Below the pieces are notes generated by a model. It was given only the letters and a program-made list of their open reading frames with translations. It was not told where the DNA came from and made no database searches. DNA of 64,000 nt from Rutidosis leptorrhynchoides (lineage: Eukaryota; Streptophyta; Magnoliopsida; Asterales; Asteraceae): contig NC_092338.1 in the NCBI RefSeq assembly GCF_046630445.1, positions 149,840,501 through 149,904,500 of the forward strand. The letters run 5' to 3'. Below, piece by piece: positions 11,944 to 25,232 of this stretch. The position numbers and the translations under genes were made by a program. How positions within the stretch are numbered: the first letter of the stretch is position 1; each line of letters begins with the position of its first letter.

Positions 11944-14900
11944 TGAAATGTCCCGTTCTTATTGATTAAAAACGTTCCATATTAATTGATTTCGTTGCGA
12001 GGTTTTGACCTCTATATGAGACGTTTTTCAAAGACTGCATTCATTTTTAAAACAAACCATAACCTTTATTTCATAGATAAAGGTTTTAAAAAGCTTTACG
12101 TAGATTATCAAATAATGATAATCTAAAATATCCTGTTTATACACGACCATTACATAATGGTTTACAATACAAATATGTTACAACAAAATAAGTTTCTTGA
12201 ATGCAGTTTTTACACAATATCATACAAGCATGGACTCCAAATCTCGTCCTTATTTAAGTATGCGACAGCGGAAGCTCTTAATAATCACCTAAGAATAAAC
12301 ATGCTTAAAACGTCAACAAAAATGTTGGTGAGTTATAGGTTTAACCTATATATATCAAATCATAATAATAGACCACAAGATTTCATATTTCAATACACAT
12401 CCCATACATAGAGATAAAAATTATTCATATGGTGAACACCTGGTAACCGACATTAACAAGATGCATATATAAGAATATCCTCATCATTCCGGGACACCCT
12501 TCGGATATGATATAAATTTCGAAGTACTAAAGCATCCGGTACTTTGGATGGGGTTTGTTAGGCCCAATAGATCTATCTTTAGGATTCGCGTCAATTAGGG
12601 TGTCTGTTCCCTAATTCTTAGATTACCAGACTTAATAAAAAGGGGCATATTCGATTTCGATAATTCAACCATAGAATGTAGTTTCACGTACTTGTGTCTA
12701 TTTTGTAAATCATTTATAAAACCTGCATGTATTCTCATCCCAAAAATATTAGATTTTAAAAGTGGGACTATAACTCACTTTCACAGATTTTTACTTCGTC
12801 GGGAAGTAAGACTTGGCCACTGGTTGATTCACGAACCTATAACAATATATACATGTATATCAAAGTATGTTCAAAATATATTTACAACACTTTTAATATA
12901 TTTTGATGTTTTAAGTTTATTAAGTCAGCTGTCCTCGTTAGTAACCTACAACTAGTTGTCCACAGTTAGATGTACAGAAATAAATTGATAAATATTATCT
13001 TGAATCAATCCACGACCCAGTGTATACGTATCTCAGTATTGATCACAACTCAAACTATATATATTTTGGAATCAACCTCAACCCTGTATAGCTAACTCCA
13101 ACATTCACATATAGAGTGTCTATGGTTGTTCCGAAATATATATAGATGTGTCGACATGATAGGTCGAAACATTGTATACGTGTCTATGGTATCTCAAGAT
13201 TACATAATATACAATACAAGTTGATTAAGTTATGGTTGGAATAGATTTGTTACCAATTTTCACGTAGCTAAAATGAGAAAAATTATCCAATCTTGTTTTA
13301 CCCATAACTTCTTCATTTTAAATCCGTTTTGAGTGAATCAAATTGCTATGGTTTCATATTGAACTCTATTTTATGAATCTAAACAGAAAAAGTATAGGTT
13401 TATAGTCGGAAAAATAAGTTACAAGTCGTTTTTGTAAAGGTAGTCATTTCAGTCGAAAGAACGACGTCTAGATGACCATTTTAGAAAACATACTTCCACT
13501 TTAAGTTTAACCATAATTTTTGGATATAGTTTCATGTTCATAATAAAAATCATTTTCTCAGAATAAAAACTTTTAAATCAAAGTTTATCATAGTTTTTAA
13601 TTAACTAACCCAAAACAGCCCGCGGTGTTACTACGACGGCGTAAATCCGGTTTTACGGTATTTTTCGTGTTTCCAGGTTTTAAATCATTAAGTTAGCATA
13701 TCATATAGATATAGAACATGTGTTTAGTTGATTTTAAAAGTCAAGTTAGAAGGATTAACTTTTGTTTGCGAACAAGTTTAGAATTAACTAAACTTTGTTC
13801 TAGTGATTACCAGTTTAAACCTTCGAATAAGATAGCTTTATATGTATGAATTGAATGATGTTATGAACATCATTACTACCTTAAGTTCCTTGGATAAACC
13901 TACTGGAAAAGAGAAAAATGGATCTAGCTTCAATGGATCCTTGGATGGCTCGAAGTTCTTGAAGTAGAATCATGACACGAAAACAAGTTCAAGTAAGATC
14001 ATCACTTGAAATAAGATTGTTATAGTTATAGAAATTGAACCAAAGTTTGAATATGATTATTACCTTGTATTATAATGATAAACTACTGTAAGAAACAAAG
14101 ATTTCTTGAGGTTGGATGATCACCTTACAAGATTGGAAGTGAGCTAGCAAACTTGAAAGTATTCTTGATTTTATGAAACTAGAACTTTTGGAATTTATGA
14201 AGAACACTTAGAACTTGAAGATAGAACTTGAGAGAGATCAATTAGATGAAGAAAATTGAAGAATGAAAGTGTTTGTAGGTGTTTTTGGTCGTTGGTGTAT
14301 GGATTAGATATAAAGGATATGTAATTTTGTTTTCATGTAAATAAGTCATGAATGATTACTCATATTTTTGTAATTTTATGAGATATTTCATGCTAGTTTC
14401 CAAATGATGGTTCCCACATGTATTAGGTGACTCACATGGGCTACTAAGAGCTGATCATTGGAGTGTATATACCAATAGTACATACATCTAAAAGCTGTGT
14501 ATTGTACGAGTACGAATACGGGTGCATACGAGTAGAATTGTTGATGAAACTGAATGAGGATGTAATTGTAAGCATTTTTGTTAAGTAGAAGTATTTTGAT
14601 AAGTGTATTGAAGTCTTTCAAAAGTGTATAAATACATATTAAAACACTACATGTATATACATTTTAACTGAGTCGTTAAGTCATCGTTAGTCGTTACATG
14701 TAAGTGTTGTTTTGAAACCTTTAGGTTAACGATCTTATTAAATGTTGTTAACCCAATGTTTATAATATCAAATGATATTTTAAATTATTATATTATCATG
14801 AAATTATCATGTATGAATATCTCTTAATATGATATATATACATTAAATGTCTTTACAACGATAATCGTTACATATATGTCTCGTTTAAAAATCATTAAGT

Positions 14901-15195
14901 TAGTAGTCTTGTTTTTACATATGTAGTTCATTGTTAATATACTTAATGATATGTTTACTTATCATAGTATCATGTTAACTATATATATATCCATATATAT
15001 GTCATCATATAGTTTTTACAATTTTTAACGTTCGTGAATCACTGGTCAACTTGGGTGGTCAATTGTCTATATGAAACATATTTCAATTAATCAAGTCTTA
15101 ACAAGTTTGATTGCTTAACATGTTGGAAACATTTAATCATGTAAATATCAATCTCAATTAATATATATAAACATGGAAAATTTCGGGTCACTACA
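11944..15195 (-). repeat. Element C 3' LTR
   Basis: Reads TGAAATGTCC to GGTCACTACA on the plus strand. On its own sense it starts TGTAGTGACC and ends GGGACATTTCA. Near-identical to 21781-25031. Open frames in it (for example 12692-12955 and 14388-14621) recur in every LTR copy but lack ATG starts or any recognisable protein. Confidence 0.95.
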
Positions 15196-15210
15196 GTACC
15201 TACCCGTTAA
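15196..15210 (-). other. Element C PPT region
   Basis: Plus-strand GTACCTACCCGTTAA, i.e. TTAACGGGTAGGTAC on the element sense, directly before the 3' LTR. Confidence 0.8.
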
Positions 15211-15230
15211 ATAAATTTCGTCCCGAAATT

Positions 15231-18200
15231 TTAAGCTGTTGAAGGTGTTGACGAATCTTCTGGAAATAGATGCGGGTATTTCTTCTTCATCTGATCTTCA
15301 CGCTCCCAGGTGAACTCGGGTCCTCTACGAGCATTCCATCGAACCTTAACAATTGGTATCTTGTTTTGCTTAAGTCTTTTAACCTCACGATCCATTATTT
15401 CGACGGGTTCTTCGATGAATTGAAGTTTTTCGTTGATTTGGATTTCATCTAACGGAATAGTGAGATCTTCTTTATCAAAATATTTCTTCAAATTCGAGAC
15501 GTGGAAAGTGTTATGTACAGCCGCGAGTTATTGAGGTAACTCTAGTCGGTAAGCTACTGGTCCGACACGATCAATAATCTTGAATGGTCCAATATACCTT
15601 GGATTTAATTTCCCTCGTTTACCAAATCGAACAACGCCTTTCCAAGGTGCAACTTTAAGCATGACCATCTCTCCAATTTCAAATTCTATATCTTTTCTTT
15701 TAATGTCAGCGTAGCTCTTTTGTCGACTTTGGGCAGTTTTCAACCGTTGTTGAATTTGGATGATCTTCTCGGTAGTTTCTTGTATAATCTCCGGACCCGT
15801 AATCTGTCTATCCCCCACTTCACTCCAACAAATCGGAGACCTACACTTTCTACCATAAAGTGCTTCAAACGGCGCCATCTCAATGCTTGAATGGTAGCTG
15901 TTGTTGTAGGAAAATTCTGCTAACGGTAGATGTCGATCCCAACTGTTTCCGAAATCAATAACACATGCTCGTAGCATGTCTTCAAGCGTTTGTATCGTCC
16001 TTTCGCTCTACCCATCAGTTTGTGGATGATAGGCAGTACTCATGTCTAGACGAGTTCCTAATGCTTGCTGTAATGTCTGCCAGAATCTTGAAATAAATCT
16101 GCCATCCCTATCAGAGATAATAGAGATTGGTATTCCATGTCTGGAGACGACTTCCTTCAAATACAGTCGTGCTAACTTCTCCATCTTGTCATCTTCTCTT
16201 ATTGGCAGGAAGTGTGCTGATTTGGTGAGACGATCAACTATTACCCAAATAGTATCAAAACCACTTGCAGTCCTTGGCAATTTAGTGATGAAATCCATGG
16301 TAATGTTTTCCCATTTCCATTCCGGAATTTCGGGTTGTTGAAGTAGACCTGATGGTTTCTGATGCTCAGCTTTGACCTTAGAACACGTCAAACATTCTCC
16401 TACGTATTTAGCAACATCGGCTTTCATACCCGGCCACCAAAAATATTTCTTGAGATCCTTGTACATCTTCCCCGTTCCAGGATGTATTGAGTATCTGGTT
16501 TTATGAGCTTCTCTAAGTACCATTTCTCTCATATCTCCAAATTTTGGTACCCAAATCCTTTCAGCCCTATACCGGGTTCCGTCTTTCCGAATATTAAGAT
16601 GCTTCTCCGATCCTTTGGGTATTTCATCCTTTAAATTTCCCTCTTTTAAAACTCCTTGTTGCGCCTCCTTTATTTGAGTAGTAATGTTATTATGAATCAT
16701 TATATTCATAGATTTTACTCGAATGGGTTCTCTGTCCTTCCTGCTCAAGGCATCGGCTACCACATTTGCCTTCCCCGGGTGGTAACGAATCTCAAAGTCG
16801 TAATCATTCAATAATTCAATCCACCTACGCTGCCTCATATTCAGTTGTTTCTGATTAAATATGTGTTGAAGACTTTTGTGGTCGGTATATATAATACTTT
16901 TGACCCCATATAAGTAGTGCCTCCAAGTCTTTAATGCAAAAACAACCGCGCCTAATTCCAAATCATGCGTCGTATAATTTTGTTCGTGAATCTTCAATTG
17001 TCTAGACGTATAAGCAATCACCTTCGTTCGTTGCATTAATACACAACCGAGACCTTGCTTTGATGCATCACAATAAATCACAAAATCATCATTCCCTTCA
17101 GGCAATGACAATATAGGTGCCGTAGTTAGCTTTTTCTTCAATAACTGAAACGCTTTCTCTTGTTCATCATTCCATTCAAATTTCTTCCCTTTATGCGTTA
17201 ATGCAGTCAAGGGTTTTGCTATTCTGGAAAAGTCTTGGATGAACCTTCTGTAGTAACCAGCTAGTCCTAAAAACTGGCGTATGTGTTTCGGAGTTTTCGG
17301 GGTTTCCCACTTTTCAACAGTTTCTATCTTTGCCGGATCCACCTTAATACCTTCTTTGTTCACTATGTGACCGAGGAATTGAACTTCTTCCAACCAAAAT
17401 GCACACTTTGAAAACTTAGCGTACAATTCTTCCTTCCTCAATACTTCTAACACCTTTCTCAACTGTTCAACGTGTTCTTGGTCATTCTTTGAGTAAATAA
17501 GTATGTCATCAATGAAAACAATGACAAACTTGTCAAGGTATGGTCCACACACTTGGTTCATAAGGTCCATGAACACAGCTGGTGCATTAGTTAAACCAAA
17601 CGGCATGACCATAAACTCGTAATGACCGTAACGTGTTCTGAAAGCAGTCTTTGGAATATCATCTTCTTTCACCCGCATTTGATGATACCCGGAACGTAAG
17701 TCAATCTTTGAATAAACAGACGAGCCTTGTAGTTGATCAAATAAGTCATCGATTCTCGGTAGTGGGTAGCGGTTCTTGATGGTAAGTTTGTTCAACTCTC
17801 GGTAGTCGATACACAACCTGAATGTACCATCTTTCTTCTTGACAAACAAAACAGGAGCTCCCCACGGTGATGTGCTTGGTCGAATGAAACCACGCTCTAA
17901 AAGTTCTTGTAATTGGCTTTGTAGTTCTTTCATCTCGCTGGGTGCGAGTCTGTAAGGAGCACGAGCTATTGGTGCAGCTCCTGGTACAAGATCTATTTGA
18001 AATTCAACGGATCGATGTGGGGGTAATCCCGGTAATTCTTTCGGAAATACATCAGGAAATTCTTTTGCGACGGGAACATCATTGATGCTCTTTTCTTCAG
18101 TTTGTACTTTCTCGACGTGTGCTAGAACAGCATAGCAACCTTTTCTTATTAGTTTTTGTGCCTTCAAATTACTAATAAGATGTAGCTTCGTGTTGCCCTT

Positions 18201-19802
18201 TTCTCCGTACACCATTAAGGGTTTTCCTTTTTCTCGTATAATGCGAATTGCATTTTTGTAACAAACGATCTCCGCTTTCACTTCTTTCAACCAGTCCATA
18301 CCGATTATCACATCAAAACTCCCTAACTCTACTGGTATCAAATCAATCTTAAATGTTTCGCTAACCAGTTTAATTTCTCGATTCCGACATATATTATCTG
18401 CTGAAATTAATTTACCATTTGCTAATTCGAGTAAAAATTTACTATCCAAAGGCGTCAATGGACAACTTAATTTAGCACAAAAATCTCTACTCATATAGCT
18501 TCTATCCGCACCCGAATCAAATAAAACGTAAGCAGATTTATTGTCAATAAGAAACGTACCCGTAACAAGCTCCGGGTCTTCCTGTGCCTCTGCCGCATTA
18601 ATATTGAAAACTCTTCCACGGCCTTGTCCATTCGTGTTCTCCTGGTTCGGGAAATTTCTAATAATGTGGCCCGGTTTTCCACATTTATAACAAACTACAT
18701 TGGCATAACTTGCTCCGACACTACTTGCTCCGCCATTACTCGTTCCGACACTATTTGTTCCTTTCGTTCTATTAACCCCTGGTCCGTAGACCTCACACTT
18801 CGCCGCGCTATGACCATTTCTTTTACACTTGTTGCAAAATTTGGTGCAGAACCCAGAGTGATTCTTTTCACACCTTTGGCATAGCTGCTTCTGATTGTTG
18901 TTGTTGTTGCGGTTATTATTGTTATTGGGATGATTGTTGTAGTTGCTGTTGTTGTTGTTGTTGTTGTTGGGCCGTTTGTTGTAGTTACGATTGATGTTGC
19001 GATTGTTGGGATAATTGTTGCGATTATTGTTGTAATTGCTGTTGTTGTTGTATTGGTGATTCTTATCACCGTTTTCCTCCCACTTTCTTTTGACTTGCTT
19101 CACATTGGCCTCTTCAGCAGTCTGTTCTTTAATTCTTTCTTCAATCTGGTTCACGAGTTTGTGAGCCATTCTACATGCCTGTTGTATGGAGGCGGGCTCG
19201 TGTGAACTTATATCTTCTTGGATTCTTTCCGGTAATCCTTTCACAAATGCGTCGATCTTCTCTTCCTCATCTTCGAATGCTCCCGGACACAATAGGCACA
19301 ATTATGTGAATCGTCTTTCGTACGTGGTAATATCAAATCCTTGGGTTCGTAACCCTCTAAGTTCTGTCTTGAGCTTATTGACCTCGGTTCTGGGATGGTA
19401 CTTCTCGTTCATCAAGTGCTTGAATGCTGACCACGGTAGTGCGTACGCATCGTCTTGTCCCACTTGCTCTAGATAGGTATTCCACCATGTTAACGCAGAA
19501 CCTGTGAAGGTATGCGTAGCGTACTTTACTTTGTCCTCTTCAGTACACTTACTTATGGCAAACACCGATTCGACCTTCTCGGTCCACCGTTTCAATCCGA
19601 TCGGTCCTTCGGTTCCATCAAATTCCAAAGGTTTGCAGGCAGTGAATTCTTTGTAGGTGCATCCTACACGATTTCCTGTACTGCTAGATCCAAGGTTATT
19701 GTTGGTATGTAGCGCAGCCTGTACTGCGGCTATGTTTGAAGCTAGAAAAGTACGGAATTCCTCTTCATTCATATTCACGGTGTGTCGAGTAGTCGGTGCC
19801 AT
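15231..19802 (-). pseudogene. Element C gag-pol polyprotein with three nonsense codons
   Basis: Start chosen at MAPTTRHTVN. About 1523 codons in one frame. Gag (1-~300) with an Asn-rich linker; zinc knuckles at ~323-336 ([14 protein letters not shown]) and ~371-384, the latter ending in Phe in place of the last Cys; aspartic protease FDSGAD (~428); RT with LCIDYREL and FIDDILIYS (~763); RNase H YCDAS (~910); integrase HHCC (~1100-1140) and DDE core; chromodomain [17 protein letters not shown] near the C-terminus. Stops at 19302-19304 (Glu position), 16008-16010 (Gln) and 15528-15530 (Gln); no frameshift. The chromodomain suggests heterochromatin targeting and the Tekay/Del type. Confidence 0.95.
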
Positions 19803-19940
19803 TTCCTTCAAAATAGTTAAATGGAACAAGTTAATCATACAGAATATTAAGAGTAGTTAATAGTATTTCGTAGCATAATATGAACTCATTTATAAAAGCT
19901 TTTTCTTCATATTAGCGTTTTATAAGTTTAAATTCGGGTA

Positions 19941-19955
19941 GTACCTACCCGTTAA
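19941..19955 (-). other. Internal PPT-like motif upstream of gag (C)
   Basis: Plus-strand GTACCTACCCGTTAA, identical over 15 nt to the PPT region at 15196-15210, located about 140 nt before gag. Flanking bases form the inverted repeat CGGGTA-GGTAC-TACCCG. Confidence 0.7.
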
Positions 19956-20143
19956 GTTCATACTTAGTAGCTAATATACAATTCAACTACTACAATTCTA
20001 TATGAAAAACTGATTATAATAATATTTCGCGTTCAAACTTTTACACAATATTTTACAAACTTACAATACCGCTTATTTTACATATAGCATGAAATATAGC
20101 ACACAATAAATTTGATACAAGATGGTTGTGAAGATAATTCTAG

Positions 20144-20816
20144 CTAGTACACAAGTCGTTCAGCAAAGGCAATAAAGACACGTAATTCATACGTCCAGAA
20201 ACAAGTCATGCATTCTGGTTTTACTAGGATTACTTCCCATCCTTGGTCTTGTGGAACATAACCGTTATGGCCATTGATAAGACAGCATGTTGTAACGTCG
20301 TCAAAGGGACAAGGGTTACGTAATGTCCAACAGTCCCGTAACAATCTAAAAACCTCATTTCTTACCCCAATTCACTTGTGGGAACGTTTTGTTTAATAGT
20401 TGTAGCCCGATGTTCTTGTTCTCACTTTGGTGAGAAGCGAACATTACTAATCCGTAAGCATAACATGCTTCTTTATGTTGCATGTTAGCCGCTTTTTCTA
20501 AATCACGAAGTCCAATATTCGGATATATTGAGTCAAAATAATTTCTTAACCCATTGCGTAAAATAGCATTTGGGTTCCCCGCAATATATGCGTCAAAGTA
20601 AACACGTCGTAACTTATGGATTTCCCAATGTGATATCCCCCATCTTTCGAACGAAAGCCTTTTATAAACCAAGGCATTCTTAGAACGTTCTTCGAATGTC
20701 TTACAAACTGATCTTGCCTTAAGTAGTTGTGCCGAAGAATTCTGACCGACTCTAGACAAGATTTCATCAATCATGTCTCCGGGTAGGTCTCTTAAAATAT
20801 TGGGTTGTCTATCCAT
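20144..20816 (-). pseudogene. Retrotransposon-carried F-box protein gene (C copy, frameshifted)
   Basis: Sense to gag-pol and upstream of it. The N-terminus MDRQPNILRDLPGDMIDEIL is an F-box start (LPxDMxxEILSRV), expected to bind SKP1 in an SCF ubiquitin ligase. The following alpha-helical part (residues ~70-140, LEKAANMQHKEACYAYGLVM) looks like a Sel1/TPR-type repeat and, with the F-box, matches the layout of plant At2g35280/At1g67623-like F-box proteins. An 11-nt deletion near 20372, relative to B, shifts the frame after LLNKTFPQV and ends it at 20355; the remaining C-terminal codons persist in another frame to 20144. A 3' splice-site-like sequence lies just upstream (20831). Confidence 0.8.
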
Positions 20817-20830
20817 TTTGTGTTTTTATA

Positions 20831-20852
20831 CTGTAAAATAGACAAGAGTTAG
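20831..20852 (-). promoter_or_regulatory. Predicted 3' splice site before the F-box ORF (C)
   Basis: On the element sense: CTAAC branch-point-like sequence (20848-20852), a pyrimidine-rich stretch, then TTTTACAG with the boundary at 20831/20830. The F-box ATG follows 14 nt later. Conserved at 40625-40644 in B. Confidence 0.45.
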
Positions 20853-20956
20853 ATTCATAAAAAAAAAAATACTTATTAATACAAGCAATTTTTACATATA
20901 TCATAAAGCATAAGCACACTATATTACATATATTACACCACACGAATACAACTATC

Positions 20957-21571
20957 TTATTCCAACTCGCTTGTTTCTTCTTCTTCGGTTTTGGTTCGTT
21001 TTGCCAAGTTTCTAGGGATATATGATGTTCCCCTAATACGAGCCGTCGTGATCCACATTGGTTTAGAAAAACCTGGTGGTTTAGAGGTTCCCGGGTCATT
21101 GTTACAACTTAAGGACTTCGGGGGTTGACGATACATATAAAGTTCATCGGGGTTGGAATTAGATTTCTCTATTTTTATGCCCTTTCCCTTATTATTTTCT
21201 TTTGCCTTTTTAAATTCAGTTGGGGTAATTTCTATAACATCATCGGAATTCTCGTCGGAATCCGATTCATCGGAGAATTGGTAATCCTCCCAATATTTTG
21301 CTTCCTTGGCGGAAACACCATTGACCATAATTAACCTTGGTCGGTTGGTTGAGGATTTTCTTTTACTTAACCGTTTTATTATTTCCCCCACCGGTTTTAT
21401 TTCTTCATCCGGTTCCGATTCTTTTTCCGGTTCCGATTCTTCTTCCGGTTCCGACTCTTCTTCCGGTTCCTCTTCGGGAACTTGTGAATCAGTCCACGAA
21501 TCATTCCAATTTACATTTGACTCTTCATTATTATTAAGTGAGTCAATGGGACTTGTTCTAGAGGTAGACAT
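20957..21571 (-). CDS. Acidic accessory ORF of the B/C family (intact in C)
   Basis: 204 residues, first ORF after the PBS and sense to gag-pol. Residues ~30-60 are a Glu/Pro/Ser repeat (EEESEPEEESEPEKESEPDE). A basic patch KRLSKRKSSTNRPR (~64-78) could be a nuclear localisation signal. A second acidic block (SDESDSDENSDD, ~100-112) and a Lys-rich segment (KKAKENNKGKGIKIEKS) follow. No known domain recognised and no zinc knuckle, so it is not an ordinary Gag. The acidic and basic blocks suggest a histone- or nucleic-acid-binding accessory protein, but that is inference. The B copy has two stops. Confidence 0.7.
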   Translation of the reverse strand: MSTSRTSPIDSLNNNEESNVNWNDSWTDSQVPEEEPEEESEPEEESEPEKESEPDEEIKPVGEIIKRLSKRKSSTNRPRLIMVNGVSAKEAKYWEDYQFSDESDSDENSDDVIEITPTEFKKAKENNKGKGIKIEKSNSNPDELYMYRQPPKSLSCNNDPGTSKPPGFSKPMWITTARIRGTSYIPRNLAKRTKTEEEETSELE

Positions 21572-21766
21572 CTATCACATAATATCAAACGCGTTAAGAG
21601 ATTAATATATCACATAATATTCACATGTTAAAAATATATAGTTTCTAACAAAATTTGTTAAGCAATCATTTTTCAAGTAAACACGGTCGAAGTCCAGACT
21701 CACTAATGCATCCTAACAAACTCGATAAGACACACTAATGCAAAATTCTGGTTCTCTAAGACCAAC

Positions 21767-21778
21767 GCTCGGATACCA
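21767..21778 (-). other. Element C primer-binding site
   Basis: Plus-strand GCTCGGATACCA, complement of TGGTATCCGAGC. This is one base off the initiator-Met match seen in B. Confidence 0.8.
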
Positions 21779-21780
21779 AC

Positions 21781-24700
21781 TGAAATGTCCCGTTCTTATT
21801 GATTAAAAACGTTCCATATTAATTGATTTCGTTGCGAGGTTTTGACCTCTATATGAGACGTTTTTCAAAGGCTGCATTCATTTTTAAAACAAACCATAAC
21901 CTTTATTTCATAGATAAAGGTTTTAAAAAGCTTTACGTAGATTATCAAATAATGATAATCTAAAATATCCTGTTTATACACGACCATTACATAATGGTTT
22001 ACAATACAAATATGTTACAACAAAATAAGTTTCTTGAATGCAGTTTTTACACAATATCATACAAGCATGGACTCCAAATCTCGTCCTTATTTAAGTATGC
22101 GACAGTGGAAGCTCTTAATAATCACCTGAGAATAAACATGCTTAAAACGTCAACAAAAATGTTGGTGAGTTATAGGTTTAACCTATATATATCAAATCAT
22201 AATAATAGACCACAAGATTTCATATTTCAATACACATCCCATACATAGAGATAAAAATTATTCATATGGTGAACACCTGGTAACCGACATTAACAAGATG
22301 CATATATAAGAATATCCCCATCATTCCGGGACACCCTTCGGATATGATATAAATTTCGAAGTACTAAAGCATCCGGTACTTTGGATGGGGTTTGTTAGGC
22401 CCAATAGATCTATCTTTAGGATTCGCGTCAATTAGGGTGTCTGTTCCCTAATTCTTAGATTACCAGACTTAATAAAAAGAGGCATATTCGATTTCGATAA
22501 TTCAACCATAGAATGTAGTTTCACGTACTTGTGTCTATTTTGTAAATCATTTATAAAACCTGCATGTATTCTCATCCCAAAAATATTAGATTTTAAAAGT
22601 GGGACTATAACTCACTTTCACAGATTTTTACTTCGTCGGGAAGTAAGACTTGGCCACTGGTTGATTCACGAACCTATAACAATATATACATGTATATCAA
22701 AGTATGTTCAAAATATATTTACAACACTTTTAATATATTTTGATGTTTTAAGTTTATTAAGTCAGCTGTCCTCGTTAGTAACCTACAACTAGTTGTCCAC
22801 AGTTAGATGTACAGAAATAAATTGATAAATATTATCTTGAATCAATCCACGACCCAGTGTATACGTATCTCAGTATTGATCACAACTCAAACTATATATA
22901 TTTTGGAATCAACCTCAACCCTGTATAGCTAACTCCAACATTCACATATAGAGTGTCTATGGTTGTTCCGAAATATATATAGATGTGTCGACATGATAGG
23001 TCGAAACATTGTATACGTGTCTATGGTATCTCAAGATTATATAATATACAATACAAGTTGATTAAGTTATGGTTGGAATAGATTTTTTACCAATTTTCAC
23101 GTAGCTAAAATGAGAAAAATTATCCAATCTTGTTTTACCCATAACTTCTTCATTTTAAATCCGTTTTGAGTGAATCAAATTGCTATGGTTTCATATTGAA
23201 CTCTATTTTATGAATCTAAACAGAAAAAGTATAGGTTTATAGTCGGAAAAATAAGTTACAAGTCGTTTTTGTAAAGGTAGTCATTTCAGTCGAAAGAACG
23301 ACGTCTAGATGACCATTTTAGAAAACATACTTTCACTTTGAGTTTAACCATAATTTTTGGATATAGTTTCATGTTCATAATAAAAATCATTTTCTCAGAA
23401 TAACAACTTTTAAATCAAAGTTTATCATAGTTTTTAATTAACTAACCCAAAACAGCCCGCGGTGTTACTACGACGGCGTAAATCCGGTTTTACGGTGTTT
23501 TTCGTGTTTCCAGGTTTTAAATCATTAAGTTAGCATATCTATAGATATAGAACATGTGTTTAGTTGATTTTAAAAGTCAAGTTAGAAGGATTAACTTTTG
23601 TTTGCGAACAAGTTTAGAATTAACTAAACTATGTTCTAGTGATTACCAGTTTAAACCTTCGAATAAGATAGCTTTATATGTATGAATCGAATGATGTTAT
23701 GAACATAATTACTACCTTAAGTTCCTTGGATAAACCTACTGGAAAAGAGAAAAATGGATCTAGCTTCAAAGGATCCTTGGATGGCTCGAAGTTCTTGAAG
23801 TAGAATCATGACACGAAAACAAGTTCAAGTAAGATCATCACTTGAAATAAGATTGTTATAGTTATAGAAATTGAACCAAAGTTTGAATATGATTATTACC
23901 TTGTATTAAAATGATAACCTACTGTAAGAAACAAAGATTTCTTGAGGTTGGATGATCACCTTACAAGATTGGAAGTGAGCTAGCAAACTTGAAAGTATTC
24001 TTGATTTTATGAAACTAGAACTTTTAGAATTTATGAAGAACACTTAGAACTTGAAGATAGAACTTGAGAGAGATCAATTAGATGAAGAAAATTAAAGAAT
24101 GAAAGTGTTTGTAGGTGTTTTTGGTCGTTGGTGTATGGATTAGATATAAAGGATATGTAATTTTGTTTTCATGTAAATAAGTCATGAATGATTACTCATA
24201 TTTTTGTAATTTTATGAGATATTTCATGCTAGTTTCCAAATGATGATTCCCACATGTGTTAGGTGACTCACATGGGCTACTAAGAGCTGATCATTGGAGT
24301 GTATATACCAATAGTACATACATCTAAAAGCTGTGTATTGTACGAGTACGAATACGGGTGCATACGAGTAGAATTGTTGATGAAACTGAATGAGGATGTA
24401 ATTGTAAGCATTTTTGTTAAGTAGAAGTATTTTGATAAGTGTATTTAAGTCTTTCAAAAGTGTATAAATACATATTAAAACACTACATGTATATACATTT
24501 TAACTGAGTCGTTAAGTCATCGTTAGTCGTTACATGTAAGTGTTGTTTTGAAACCTTTAGGTTAACGATCTTGTTAAATGTTGTTAACCCAATGTTTATA
24601 ATATTAAATGAGATTTTAAATTATTATATTATCATGATATTATCATGTATGAATATCTCTTAATATGATATATATACATTAAATGTCTTTACAACGATAA

Positions 24701-25031
24701 TCGTTACATATATGTCTCGTTTAAAAATCATTAAGTTAGTAGTCTTGTTTTTACATATGTAGTTCATTGTTAATATACTTAATGATATGTTTACTTATCA
24801 TAGTATCATGTTAACTATATATATATCCATATATATGTCATCATATAGTTTTTACAAGTTTTAACGTTCGTGAATCACTGGTCAACTTGGGTGGTCAATT
24901 GTCTATATGAAACATATTTCAATTAATCAAGTCTTAACAAGTTTGATTGCTTAACATGTTGGAAACATTTAATCATGTAAATATCAATCTCAATTAATAT
25001 ATATAAACATGGAAAAGTTCGGGTCACTACA
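21781..25031 (-). repeat. Element C 5' LTR
   Basis: 3251 bp, near-identical to 11944-15195. On its own sense it holds a donor-like AAG/GTAATAATC at 23899/23900. C belongs to a different LTR sub-type from B and D: around 23101-23140 it has a GAAAAATTATCC stretch where B and D have AGTAGTTTTTATC. Confidence 0.95.
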
Positions 25032-25036
25032 ATGCG

Positions 25037-25167
25037 ATCGCATGGCATTTGCACTGGAAGCCCATACGATCGCATGGGAACCAGAATCAGCAAACACCTA
25101 TAAATTCGATCGAGTTCAGTTTTCTGTCACACACACATATATCTTTCTTCCTCCTAATTATTATATA

Positions 25168-25232
<65 letters not shown>

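Larger units (their letters stand above)
11944..25031 (-). mobile_element. Element C: complete B-family chromovirus with two accessory ORFs
   Basis: 13,088 bp, minus strand, perfect TSD ATGCG (11939-11943, 25032-25036). Order along its own sense: 5' LTR, PBS, acidic ORF, F-box ORF, internal PPT-like motif, gag-pol ending in a chromodomain, PPT region, 3' LTR. LTRs of 3251 and 3252 bp differ only by scattered bases, so insertion is recent relative to A and I. Three nonsense codons in gag-pol and an 11-nt deletion in the F-box ORF make it non-autonomous as it stands. Confidence 0.95.

Noticed and set aside
12692..12955. 87-residue open frame repeated at 22529-22792, 38705-38968 and 48558-48821, apparently conserved
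   Set aside because: It lies antisense in the LTRs of one young family. Conservation follows from recent common ancestry, there is no ATG start, and the D copy has it interrupted in the same region.
16042..16341. 99-residue frames opposite the integrase (also 45150-45449 and 62883-63182)
   Set aside because: Antisense shadows of the conserved integrase coding sequence.
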